A stretch of DNA of 64,000 nt, taken from contig NZ_BNGS01000011.1 in assembly GCF_014905555.1 (NCBI RefSeq), positions 186,001 to 250,000 on the forward strand, in the 5' to 3' direction. Origin of the DNA: Streptomyces sp. Y2F8-2. GTDB lineage: Bacteria > Actinomycetota > Actinomycetes > Streptomycetales > Streptomycetaceae. Shown here in pieces: positions 41,411 through 48,969 of the stretch; the first letter of the stretch is position 1; every line of letters begins with the position of its first letter. The notes below the pieces were generated by a model. That model saw nothing but the letters and a program-made list of their open reading frames with translations. It had not been told where the DNA came from and ran no database searches. The translations under genes were made by a program, and so were the position numbers.

Positions 41411-42567
41411 ACGAGGACAGCACCCTCGACGCCGCATCCCTCGCCCGGATCTACCTCACCCGGATCATCGAACCCGGAGACGAGGTGGCCGGCCGCTGGC
41501 TGCGGGAACGCGGCCCCGAAGAGCTGGCCCGACGACTGCGCGAAGGCGGCAGGCGGCTGCCGGGGGTCACGGACAAACGGTGGGCGGGACTGCTCGCGCG
41601 CGCCGCACGAGCCGAACCGGAGCGGGACTGGGCAGCCGCCCGAGACGCCGGCATGAGGTTCGTGTGCCCCGGGACGGCCGAGTGGCCGGCCCAGCTCGAC
41701 GACCTCGGAGACGCCCGCCCCATCGGGCTGTGGGTGCGAGGGCACCCCAGTCTGCGGATGTGGGCCCTGAAGTCCGTCGCGCTCGTCGGCGCACGGGCCT
41801 GCACCGAGTACGGCGCACACATCACGGCCACCCTCGCCGCCGACCTCGCCGAACGCGGCTGGGTCGTCGTGTCGGGGGGCGCCTACGGCGTCGACGGCGC
41901 CGCCCACCGGGGCGCCCTCGGGGCCGGCGGCGCCACCGTCGCCGTCCTCGCCTGCGGCGTCGACCGGCCCTACCCACGCGGACACAGCCGGCTGATCGGC
42001 AGGATCGCGGAACAGGGGCTGGTCGTGGGGGAACTGCCGCCCGGGGAACATCCGACACCGAGCCGGTTCCTCGTCCGCAATCGGGTCATCGCCGCACTCA
42101 CCCGCGGCACCGTCGTCGTCGAGGCCGCCCACCGCAGCGGCTCCCTGGTCACCGCGCGTGCCGCCGAACGGCTCGGCCGCTTCGTCATGGGCGTCCCCGG
42201 ACCCGTCACCAGCGGACTCTCGGCCGGCGTGCACGAACTGCTGCGCGGCGAAGCCCTGCTCGTCACCGACGCAGCCGACGTCGTGGAACTGGTCGGCGAC
42301 ATGGGCGAACTGGCCCCGGACCGACGGGGCCCCGTGCTGCCCCGCGACCTGCTGGAACCCGCCGCCCGACGGATCCTGGCCGCCCTGCCCGCACGCGGCA
42401 CCGCGTCCGCGGCCGAGATCGCCCGCGGCGCGCAGACGACCCAGGACGACGCGGTCGGGAGACTGTACGAACTCCGATCACTTGGATTCGTCGAACGACA
42501 CGGCGATGGCTGGAAGTTGACACGCCAGGCCATCACAGCCAGTCGACAAGATCACCTCTGGTGCTGA
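41407..42567 (+). CDS. dprA: DNA-processing protein DprA
   Basis: DprA loads RecA onto incoming single-stranded DNA. The 386-residue product has an N-terminal helical domain, the central Rossmann-type domain with VALVGARACTEYG (about residues 122-134), VVSGGAYGVDGAAHRGAL (about 156-173) and the second half with NRVIAALTRGTVVVEAAHRSGSLVTARAA, and a C-terminal winged-helix-like segment (about 315-386). The start GTG 41407 overlaps the ComM stop. It is the last gene of the long run from rpsP; whiG follows after 271 bp. The gap holds no gene and no clear terminator. Confidence 0.94.
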   Translation: MNEDSTLDAASLARIYLTRIIEPGDEVAGRWLRERGPEELARRLREGGRRLPGVTDKRWAGLLARAARAEPERDWAAARDAGMRFVCPGTAEWPAQLDDLGDARPIGLWVRGHPSLRMWALKSVALVGARACTEYGAHITATLAADLAERGWVVVSGGAYGVDGAAHRGALGAGGATVAVLACGVDRPYPRGHSRLIGRIAEQGLVVGELPPGEHPTPSRFLVRNRVIAALTRGTVVVEAAHRSGSLVTARAAERLGRFVMGVPGPVTSGLSAGVHELLRGEALLVTDAADVVELVGDMGELAPDRRGPVLPRDLLEPAARRILAALPARGTASAAEIARGAQTTQDDAVGRLYELRSLGFVERHGDGWKLTRQAITASRQDHLWC

Positions 42568-42838
42568 CCGAGCGTGTTTCGGCCGTCCGGGCGACCCCCG
42601 ACAGCCTTGGCGTTTCCCGCAGTTGACCCTTTCCAGCGATCACAGAGGGCTACCACGGCACCCGCGGCAACCGCCCCACACGGCCCGTTCGCGCACGGGT
42701 GATCCGCTGCCCTTCGCACACTGCGACACCACAGTCACGCTACGCTCACGAGGTTCCGACTCAGACAGGCCATCTCGACACCAGACCGACAGCTCCCCAG
42801 GCATCACCAGTTCACGGCAGAACGGCACAAGGCAACGA

Positions 42839-43681
42839 ATGCCCCAGCACACCTCCGGGTCCGACCGGGCGGCGCACCCCCCAGCCGCCCGTGACGGCGG
42901 CAGCGTGCGCCCGCCCGCTCCCTCGACGCTCGACGAGTTGTGGCGGTCGTACAAGGAGACGGGGGACGAGCGGTTGCGGGAGCAGCTGATCCTGCACTAC
43001 TCACCGTTGGTGAAGTACGTGGCCGGCCGGGTGAGCGTGGGCCTGCCGGCCAACGTGGACCAGGCCGACTTCGTGTCATCGGGGGTCTTCGGGCTGATCG
43101 ACGCGATCGAGAAGTTCGACATCGACCGGGAGATCAAGTTCGAGACGTACGCGATCACCCGGATCCGGGGCGCCATGATCGACGAACTGCGGGCGCTGGA
43201 CTGGATCCCACGATCGGTACGGCAGAAGGCGCGCAGCGTGGAGCGGGCGTACGCGACCCTGGAGGCGCGCCTGAGGCGGACCCCGACCGAGGCGGAGGTG
43301 GCCGCCGAGATGGGCATCGGCGTGGAGGAGCTCCATGCCGTCTTCAGCCAGCTGTCACTCGCGAACGTGGTCGCCCTGGAGGAACTGCTGCACGTGGGCG
43401 GTGAGGACGGCGACGGGCTGAGCTTCATGGACACGCTGGAGGACACCGCCGCCGACAACCCGGTCGAGGTGGCCGAGGACCGGGAACTGCGGAGATTCCT
43501 GGCCCGAGCCATCAACACGCTGCCCGAGCGGGAGAAGACCGTGGTCACGCTCTACTACTACGAGGGACTCACCCTCGCCGAGATCGGCAACGTGCTCGGC
43601 GTGACCGAGAGCCGCGTGAGCCAGATCCACACGAAGTCGGTCCTGCAGCTGCGCGCCAAGCTGGCCGCCTTCGGCCGCTGA
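42839..43681 (+). CDS. whiG: RNA polymerase sigma factor WhiG
   Basis: Sigma-WhiG is the FliA-type sigma factor that commits Streptomyces aerial hyphae to sporulation and is held inactive by the anti-sigma RsiG with c-di-GMP. From ATG 42839 the product is 280 residues, the known length. Region 2 (VKYVAGRVSVGLPANVDQADFVSSGVFGLIDAIEKFD; core GLPANVDQ and FGLIDAIEKFD), region 3 and region 4 with LTLAEIGNVLGVTESRVSQIH are all visible. The upstream AAGG gives a modest ribosome binding site. It is monocistronic or shares read-through with the TetR gene 74 bp downstream. Confidence 0.97.
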   Translation: MPQHTSGSDRAAHPPAARDGGSVRPPAPSTLDELWRSYKETGDERLREQLILHYSPLVKYVAGRVSVGLPANVDQADFVSSGVFGLIDAIEKFDIDREIKFETYAITRIRGAMIDELRALDWIPRSVRQKARSVERAYATLEARLRRTPTEAEVAAEMGIGVEELHAVFSQLSLANVVALEELLHVGGEDGDGLSFMDTLEDTAADNPVEVAEDRELRRFLARAINTLPEREKTVVTLYYYEGLTLAEIGNVLGVTESRVSQIHTKSVLQLRAKLAAFGR

Positions 43682-43714
43682 GGCGCGATCCCGTCAACGG
43701 CGCGTGTGGCGCGA

Positions 43715-43728
43715 GTGACTGCCGTCAC
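43715..43728. promoter_or_regulatory. Candidate autoregulatory operator of the TetR gene
   Basis: GTGAC (43715-43719) and GTCAC (43724-43728) form a perfect inverted repeat around TGCC. A TACAGT hexamer (43743-43748) follows at 14 bp and lies eight bases before the GTG start. The repeat would then cover the -35 region of the TetR promoter. Confidence 0.45.
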
Positions 43729-43755
43729 CGGCGGTCCGTCCGTACAGTGGGGGAC

Positions 43756-44337
43756 GTGCCAAGGATTCGAGCGGCCTCCGTGGCCGAGCACCGGTCGATG
43801 CAGCGAGCCGCCCTGCTGGACGCGGCACGGTCCCTGCTGTCCGAGGGAGGGACGGAGGCACTGACCTTCCCGGCCCTCGCCGAGCGCACGGGCCTCGCCC
43901 GCTCCTCCGTCTACGAGTACTTCCGCTCCCGCGCGGCCGTCGTCGAGGAACTCTGCGCGGTCGACTTCCCCGTGTGGGCCGCGGAGGTCGAAGCCGCGAT
44001 GGCGTCGGCGGAAGGCCCCGAGGCCAAGATCGAAGCGTACGTACGACAGCAGCTCGCGCTCGTGGGGGACCGGCGCCACCGGGCCGTGGTGGCCATCTCG
44101 GCCAGCGAACTCGACGCCGGGGCCCGCGAGAAGATCAGGGCGGCGCACGGCGGGCTCGTCGCGATGATCGTCGAAGCCCTGCGCGACATGGGCCACCGCG
44201 AACCCCGACTGGCCGCGATGCTGCTCCAAGGCGTGGTCGACGCGGCGGTACGGCGGATCGAACTGGGCGCGGCGGAGGATCCGGCGGCGATCACGGAGGT
44301 GGCGGTGGCGATGACGCTGCGCGGCGTTCGGGGCTGA
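43756..44337 (+). CDS. TetR-family transcriptional regulator
   Basis: The 193-residue product has the TetR N-terminal DNA-binding domain: RAALLDAARSLLSEGGTEALTFPALAERTGLARSSVYEYFRSRAAV (about residues 18-63), with helix-turn-helix AERTGLARSSVYEYF. The C-terminal ligand-binding region (about 75-193) has no recognisable partner. I chose GTG 43756, behind GTGGGGGA; a GTG at 43747 would add three residues. The promoter contains a palindrome that suggests autorepression. It lies between whiG and the convergent M23 gene, a position conserved in Streptomyces, so a developmental role is possible but unproven. Confidence 0.9.
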   Translation: MPRIRAASVAEHRSMQRAALLDAARSLLSEGGTEALTFPALAERTGLARSSVYEYFRSRAAVVEELCAVDFPVWAAEVEAAMASAEGPEAKIEAYVRQQLALVGDRRHRAVVAISASELDAGAREKIRAAHGGLVAMIVEALRDMGHREPRLAAMLLQGVVDAAVRRIELGAAEDPAAITEVAVAMTLRGVRG

Positions 44338-44344
44338 ATTTCAC

Positions 44345-44400
44345 TCCTTGGGGGGGCCTCCCCCTCCCCCCTCCCTCCCCACCCCCACCACCCAAGCCCC
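44345..44400. repeat. Homopurine/homopyrimidine tract between convergent genes
   Basis: After a run of seven G (about 44352-44358), about 40 bases are almost wholly C and T on the plus strand, with C runs of 4-6. The G-run can pair with the first C-run as a hairpin. The tract lies between the TetR and M23 stops and may act as a terminator or adopt triplex structure. Confidence 0.6.
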
Positions 44401-44415
44401 CGCCCACAGCCCCAC

Positions 44416-45096
44416 CTACGGCACCGGCACAAACACCGATTCCGGCACAGGCACCCCCTCCACGGCCAGCAACCGAGACGGCCCCGCATGCAGCAGCCAC
44501 GGTGGCAGGAGCGACAGCGGGTCCAGGTACGTGTCCCCTCGGCGCAGGCCCCAGTGCAGGCAGGGGCCCGGGCAGTGGGCCGTCGACGGTTCCAGCACGC
44601 CCAGGACGTCGCCCGGGGCCACCTCGTCCCCTTCCCGTACCGACGCGCGCACCGGCTCGTACGTCGTGCGCAGGGGTGGGTCGCCGGTGCCCGTCAGGTC
44701 GACCGAGACCACGCCCCGTCCCGCCACCCGGCCCGCGAACGTCACCCGCCCGGCGGCGACCGCTCGTACCGGATCGCCTGCGGCTGCCGCCAGGTCGACG
44801 CCGCGGTGGCCCGGGCCGTACGGAGTCGCCGGGGGTTCCCAGCCCCGTACCACCATGGGGCGCACACCCACCGGCCAGAGTCGGCCCACGGCCGGCACCG
44901 AGCTGCCGGGGTCCGGCGCAGGCGTCCCCGGCGAGGGTCCCCGGGCCGCCGCAGGCACCGCTGCCGACGGTCCGCGGGCCGGCATCGGCACCGCCGCCGA
45001 AGGCCAGCCGCCCGCCCACGCTGCCGAGGCCGGGACCCCGGCCGTGACCAGCAGCAGTGCCGTCGGCCATGTCCGCACAGATCGTTTCGTTCGCAT
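44416..45096 (-). CDS. M23-family (LytM-like) secreted protein with altered catalytic motif
   Basis: The 226-residue product has a signal peptide (residues 1-28, basic start MRTKRSVR then a hydrophobic core ending ASAAWA), a Pro/Ala-rich linker (30-70) and a LytM-type domain. The zinc ligands His97 and Asp101 are in GHRGVDLAA. The second motif, normally HxH, reads Cys179-Leu-His181 in CPGPCLHWGLRRGD, so the zinc ligand histidine is kept but the catalytic histidine is replaced by cysteine. The protein may be a catalytically weak or non-enzymatic cell-wall binder. It starts at ATG 45096 with poor ribosome binding site and is divergent from rpsB. Confidence 0.87.
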   Translation of the reverse strand: MRTKRSVRTWPTALLLVTAGVPASAAWAGGWPSAAVPMPARGPSAAVPAAARGPSPGTPAPDPGSSVPAVGRLWPVGVRPMVVRGWEPPATPYGPGHRGVDLAAAAGDPVRAVAAGRVTFAGRVAGRGVVSVDLTGTGDPPLRTTYEPVRASVREGDEVAPGDVLGVLEPSTAHCPGPCLHWGLRRGDTYLDPLSLLPPWLLHAGPSRLLAVEGVPVPESVFVPVP

Positions 45097-45137
45097 GGGA
45101 GTACCGTGCCGGAGGACGGGCCGGGCCTGCCGGAACC

Positions 45138-45164
45138 TGTGGACAACTGCCCGGTTGTGGACAG
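45138..45164. promoter_or_regulatory. Two DnaA-box-like sequences upstream of rpsB
   Basis: TGTGGACAA (45138-45146) is the exact complement of the preferred Streptomyces DnaA box TTGTCCACA. TGTGGACAG (45156-45164) differs from it at one position. They are direct repeats with 18-bp periodicity, in the divergent M23-rpsB region. Confidence 0.5.
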
Positions 45165-45343
45165 CGGCGTCACCCGCCGCCCCGGCGGTCCCGTACACTT
45201 CTTGTGGCGATCCGGGTCACCGGGTCGACTTCGCACGCCCCGACAACGGGCCCTCACGGGCCGGTGTCAGCGCCTCCTCGGTCCTTCGCGGCACGGCGCA
45301 CGCGGGCGTCAGGGACAACCGAGAAAACACAAGGAGAACGGCC

Positions 45344-46237
45344 ATGGCCGTCGTCACGATGCGGGAGCTGCTGGAGAGCGGCGTCCACTTCGGTCACCAG
45401 ACCCGTCGCTGGAACCCGAAGATGAAGCGCTTCATCTTCACCGAGCGCAACGGCATCTACATCATCGACCTGCTCCAGTCGCTGTCGTACATCGACCGCG
45501 CCTACGAGTTCGTCAAGGAGACCGTCGCCCACGGCGGCACGGTCATGTTCGTCGGCACGAAGAAGCAGGCGCAGGAGGCCATCGCCGAGCAGGCCACCCG
45601 CGTCGGCATGCCGTACGTCAACCAGCGCTGGCTGGGCGGCATGCTCACCAACTTCTCGACCGTCTACAAGCGTCTGCAGCGCCTGAAGGAGCTCGAGCAG
45701 ATCGACTTCGAGGACGTCGCGTCCTCCGGTCTGACCAAGAAGGAGCTCCTGGTCCTCTCCCGCGAGAAGGCCAAGCTGGAGAAGACCCTCGGCGGTATCC
45801 GCGAGATGCAGAAGGTGCCGAGCGCCGTCTGGATCGTGGACACCAAGAAGGAGCACATCGCGGTCGGTGAGGCCCGGAAGCTCAACATCCCGGTCGTCGC
45901 CATCCTCGACACCAACTGCGACCCCGACGAGGTCGACTACAAGATCCCGGGCAACGACGACGCGATCCGCTCCGTCACCCTGCTCACCCGTGTGATCGCC
46001 GACGCGGTCGCCGAGGGCCTCATCGCCCGTTCCGGCGTGGCCGCCGAGGGCAAGGGCGAGAAGGCCGCCGGCGAGCCGCTCGCCGAGTGGGAGCGTGACC
46101 TGCTCGAGGGCGAGAAGAAGGCCGAGGAGGCCCCCGCCGCCGAGGCCGAGAAGCCGGCCGAGGCTCCGGCCGCCGAGGCTCCGGCTGCCGAGGCTCCGGC
46201 TGCGGAGGCTCCGGCCGCCGAGGGCGAGCAGGCCTGA
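45344..46237 (+). CDS. rpsB: 30S ribosomal protein S2
   Basis: S2 binds late to the 30S subunit and bridges S1. The 297-residue product has the signature MRELLESGVHFGHQTRRWNPKMK (split at residues 5-27) and the second signature PVVAILDTNCDPDEVDYKIPGNDDA (core DTNCDPD). The core ends near residue 240, and the last 55 residues are an acidic Ala/Pro/Glu tail built from AEAPA repeats. ATG 45344 follows AAGGAG at good spacing. A leader of more than 100 bp precedes it, where S2 autoregulation could act; no conserved structure is certain. Confidence 0.97.
   Translation: MAVVTMRELLESGVHFGHQTRRWNPKMKRFIFTERNGIYIIDLLQSLSYIDRAYEFVKETVAHGGTVMFVGTKKQAQEAIAEQATRVGMPYVNQRWLGGMLTNFSTVYKRLQRLKELEQIDFEDVASSGLTKKELLVLSREKAKLEKTLGGIREMQKVPSAVWIVDTKKEHIAVGEARKLNIPVVAILDTNCDPDEVDYKIPGNDDAIRSVTLLTRVIADAVAEGLIARSGVAAEGKGEKAAGEPLAEWERDLLEGEKKAEEAPAAEAEKPAEAPAAEAPAAEAPAAEAPAAEGEQA
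46160..46219 (+). repeat. 15-bp in-frame tandem repeat in the rpsB tail
   Basis: Four copies of a 15-bp unit, gaggctccggccgcc and close variants, run at 46160, 46175, 46190 and 46205. They encode four EAPAA pentapeptides in the disordered C-terminal tail of S2. Copy number is likely to vary between strains. Confidence 0.9.
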
Positions 46238-46330
46238 ACTTCAGGGCCGTTCGGCTGATGTGAGGGCGGGCGGCGCCGTGAGCGCCACCCGCCGTTCATC
46301 CGCAGCCCTTAGATCTGCTTCAGGCCGACG

Positions 46331-46416
46331 GATCCGCATCGGCGGATCTTCACCGGCAGCAGATCTCCGTAGCCCGTAGATCTTCGGCGGCCGCCCGCCC
46401 CGGGTCGGCGGCCGCC
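46331..46416 (+). terminator. Hairpins and AGATCT repeats in the rpsB-tsf gap
   Basis: GATCCGC (46331-46337) pairs with GCGGATC (46342-46348) around ATCG. Two copies of the self-complementary GGCGGCCGCC (46386-46395 and 46407-46416) can pair with each other around an 11-base loop. Three AGATCT hexamers lie at about 46311, 46361 and 46377. The structure may attenuate rpsB read-through into tsf. Confidence 0.5.
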
Positions 46417-46456
46417 GCTTCGAGACTTCGAACTCCGAGAAGAGATTCACAGAATC

Positions 46457-47293
46457 ATGGCGAACTACACCGCCGCCGACGTCAAGAAGCTCCGTGAGCT
46501 CACCGGCGCCGGCATGATGGACTGCAAGAAGGCGCTGGACGAGGCCGAGGGCAACGTCGACAAGGCCGTCGAGGCGCTCCGCATCAAGGGCCAGAAGGGC
46601 GTCGCCAAGCGCGAGGGCCGCTCCGCCGAGAACGGCGCCGTGGTCTCCATCATCGCCGACGACAACTCCTCCGGTGTCCTCGTCGAGCTGAAGTGCGAGA
46701 CCGACTTCGTCGCCAAGGGCGAGAAGTTCCAGGCCGTCGCCCAGGCGATCGCCGAGCACGTCGCCAAGACCTCCCCGGCCGACCTCGAGGCCCTGCTCGC
46801 CTCCGAGATCGAGCCCGGCAAGACCGTGCAGGCGTTCGTCGACGAGGCCAACGCCAACCTCGGCGAGAAGATCGTCCTCGACCGCTTCGCGCAGTTCGCC
46901 GACGGCTACGTGTCGGCGTACATGCACCGCACGATGCCCGACCTGCCGTTCCAGATCGGTGTGCTCGTCGAGCTCGACAAGCCGAACGCCGAGGTCGCCA
47001 AGGGCGTCGCCCAGCACATCGCCGCCTTCGCGCCGAAGTACCTCTCCAAGGAGGACGTCCCGGCCGAGGTCGTGGAGTCCGAGCGCCGCATCGCCGAGGA
47101 GACCACCCGCGCCGAGGGCAAGCCCGAGGCCGCCCTGCCGAAGATCGTCGAGGGTCGCCTCAACGGCTTCTTCAAGGACGCCACGCTGCTCGGCCAGCCC
47201 TACGCGCTGGACAACAAGAAGTCCGTCCAGAAGGTCCTGGAAGAGGCCGGTGTCACCCTGAAGCGCTTCACGCGCATCAAGGTCGGCATCTGA
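46457..47293 (+). CDS. tsf: Elongation factor Ts
   Basis: EF-Ts is the guanine nucleotide exchange factor of EF-Tu. The 278-residue product has the N-terminal UBA-like domain MANYTAADVKKLRELTGAGMMDCKKAL (residues 1-27), the core signature LKCETDFVAKGEKF (about 79-92) with TDFV contacts to EF-Tu, and two subdomains with VLVELDKPN. It starts at ATG 46457 with GAGAAGAG upstream. It follows rpsB by 219 bp with possible attenuator hairpins between, and a larger hairpin lies after it. Confidence 0.97.
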   Translation: MANYTAADVKKLRELTGAGMMDCKKALDEAEGNVDKAVEALRIKGQKGVAKREGRSAENGAVVSIIADDNSSGVLVELKCETDFVAKGEKFQAVAQAIAEHVAKTSPADLEALLASEIEPGKTVQAFVDEANANLGEKIVLDRFAQFADGYVSAYMHRTMPDLPFQIGVLVELDKPNAEVAKGVAQHIAAFAPKYLSKEDVPAEVVESERRIAEETTRAEGKPEAALPKIVEGRLNGFFKDATLLGQPYALDNKKSVQKVLEEAGVTLKRFTRIKVGI

Positions 47294-47404
47294 GTCCGGA
47301 CCGCGATCGACGCGCGACCCCGGTAGGGTCGAAAGCAGTCGTCTGCGCAATCGCGTAGGCCGACCCGCACACGCGTGTGGCGGACGACAGCAGATCTGAC
47401 GAGG

Positions 47405-47454
47405 AGGCCATTGCCGCGCATGGGATGCGAAACACGCCCCACCGGCAATGGCCT
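47405..47454 (+). terminator. Branched hairpin between tsf and pyrH
   Basis: AGGCCATTGCCG (47405-47416) pairs perfectly with CGGCAATGGCCT (47443-47454). Inside the 26-base loop, CGCAT (47417-47421) pairs with ATGCG (47425-47429). TCTTCG follows. It could be a terminator for rpsB-tsf or a regulatory leader of pyrH. Confidence 0.6.
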
Positions 47455-47484
47455 TCTTCGTATGTGCACCACGAGGAGATCTCC

Positions 47485-48243
47485 ATGACCACCAAGGCCG
47501 AGAAGAGCGACGACGGCAAAGTTCGCGGCCGGTTCCTGCTGAAGCTGTCCGGAGAGGCGTTCTCCGGCGGCACCGGACTGGGTGTCGACCCGGACGTGGT
47601 GCACGCCATCGCCCGTGAGATCGCCGCCGTGGTGCGCGACGGATCCCAGATCGCCGTCGTCATCGGCGGCGGCAACTTCTTCCGCGGCGCGGAACTCCAG
47701 CAGCGCGGCATGGACCGGGCCCGCTCCGACTACATGGGCATGCTGGGCACGGTCATGAACTGCCTCGCCCTCCAGGACTTCCTGGAGAAGGAGGGCATCG
47801 ACTCGCGCGTGCAGACCGCCATCACCATGGGCCAGGTCGCCGAGCCGTACATCCCGCTGCGCGCCGTGCGTCACTTGGAGAAGGGCCGCGTGGTCATCTT
47901 CGGTGCCGGTATGGGCATGCCGTACTTCTCCACCGACACGACCGCCGCCCAGCGCGCCCTCGAGATCGACGCCGAGGCGCTGCTGATGGGTAAGAACGGT
48001 GTGGACGGCGTCTACGACTCCGACCCGAAGACCAACCCCGAGGCCGTCAAGTTCGACTCGCTCAGCTACGGCGAGGTCATCACCCGCGATCTGAAGGTCG
48101 CCGACATGACCGCGATCACGCTGTGCCGGGACAACAAGCTGCCCATCCTCGTCTTCGAGCTGCTGGCTGAGGGCAATATCGCCCGGGCGGTCAAGGGTGA
48201 GAAGATCGGCACACTCGTGGGTGACCAAGGCGGCCGGGAGTGA
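47485..48243 (+). CDS. pyrH: UMP kinase
   Basis: PyrH phosphorylates UMP to UDP with ATP and is allosterically controlled by GTP and UTP. The 252-residue product has the amino acid kinase fold: RFLLKLSGEAFSGG (about residues 16-29), VVIGGGNFFRG (about 53-63), and TDTTAAQRALEIDAEALLMGKNGVDGVYDSDPK (core TTDTTAA-type and GVDGVYDSDP, about 151-183). ATG 47485 follows GAGGAG at seven bases. frr lies 168 bp downstream, the usual tsf-pyrH-frr order. Confidence 0.97.
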   Translation: MTTKAEKSDDGKVRGRFLLKLSGEAFSGGTGLGVDPDVVHAIAREIAAVVRDGSQIAVVIGGGNFFRGAELQQRGMDRARSDYMGMLGTVMNCLALQDFLEKEGIDSRVQTAITMGQVAEPYIPLRAVRHLEKGRVVIFGAGMGMPYFSTDTTAAQRALEIDAEALLMGKNGVDGVYDSDPKTNPEAVKFDSLSYGEVITRDLKVADMTAITLCRDNKLPILVFELLAEGNIARAVKGEKIGTLVGDQGGRE

Positions 48244-48411
48244 CCGGAGGCAGACCCGTCGGGGGTGAACCCCGTCCGGGCGAGGGACCCTGACCGAGGG
48301 ATGGACAATGTCCTGCCGGTCGGGAACCGTGCAGGAAGAAGACGCGACGCAGCCGGCCGCAGACCGATGAGGACCGTTGCCGGGCCTACTCAAGACACGC
48401 AGGAGCAAGTG

Positions 48412-48969
48412 GTGATCGAAGAGACCCTCCTCGAGGCCGAGGAGAAGATGGAGAAGGCCGTCGTGGTCGCCAAGGAGGACTTCGCCGCGATCCGCACCGG
48501 TCGTGCGCACCCGGCGATGTTCAACAAGATCGTGGCCGACTACTACGGCGCACCGACGCCGATCAACCAGCTGGCCTCGTTCTCGGTGCCGGAACCGCGT
48601 ATGGCCGTGGTGACGCCGTTCGACAAGAGCGCACTGCGCAACATCGAGCAGGCGATCCGCGACTCCGACCTGGGCGTCAACCCGAGCAATGACGGCAACA
48701 TCATCCGTGTGGTGTTCCCCGAGCTCACCGAGGAGCGGCGCCGCGAGTACATCAAGGTCGCCAAGGGCAAGGGCGAGGACGCCAAGGTCTCGATCCGCTC
48801 CGTGCGCCGCAAGGCGAAGGACGCCATCGACAAGCTCGTCAAGGACGGCGAGGTCGGCGAGGACGAGGGCCGCCGTGCGGAGAAGGAGCTCGACGACACC
48901 ACCGCGAAGTACGTCGCGCAGGTGGACGAGCTGCTCAAGCACAAGGAAGCGGAGCTCCTCGAGGTCTGA
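48412..48969 (+). CDS. frr: Ribosome recycling factor
   Basis: RRF splits post-termination ribosomes with EF-G. From GTG 48412 the product is 185 residues, the family length. Signatures are MEKAVVVAKEDFAAIRTGRAHP (residues 10-31 split) and the C-terminal RRKAKDAIDKLVKDGEVGEDEGRRAEKEL region. AGGAG lies seven bases before the GTG; longer in-frame starts upstream (48265) are not supported by the family. Its stop overlaps the cdsA start by one base, so the two are tightly coupled. Confidence 0.97.
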   Translation: MIEETLLEAEEKMEKAVVVAKEDFAAIRTGRAHPAMFNKIVADYYGAPTPINQLASFSVPEPRMAVVTPFDKSALRNIEQAIRDSDLGVNPSNDGNIIRVVFPELTEERRREYIKVAKGKGEDAKVSIRSVRRKAKDAIDKLVKDGEVGEDEGRRAEKELDDTTAKYVAQVDELLKHKEAELLEV

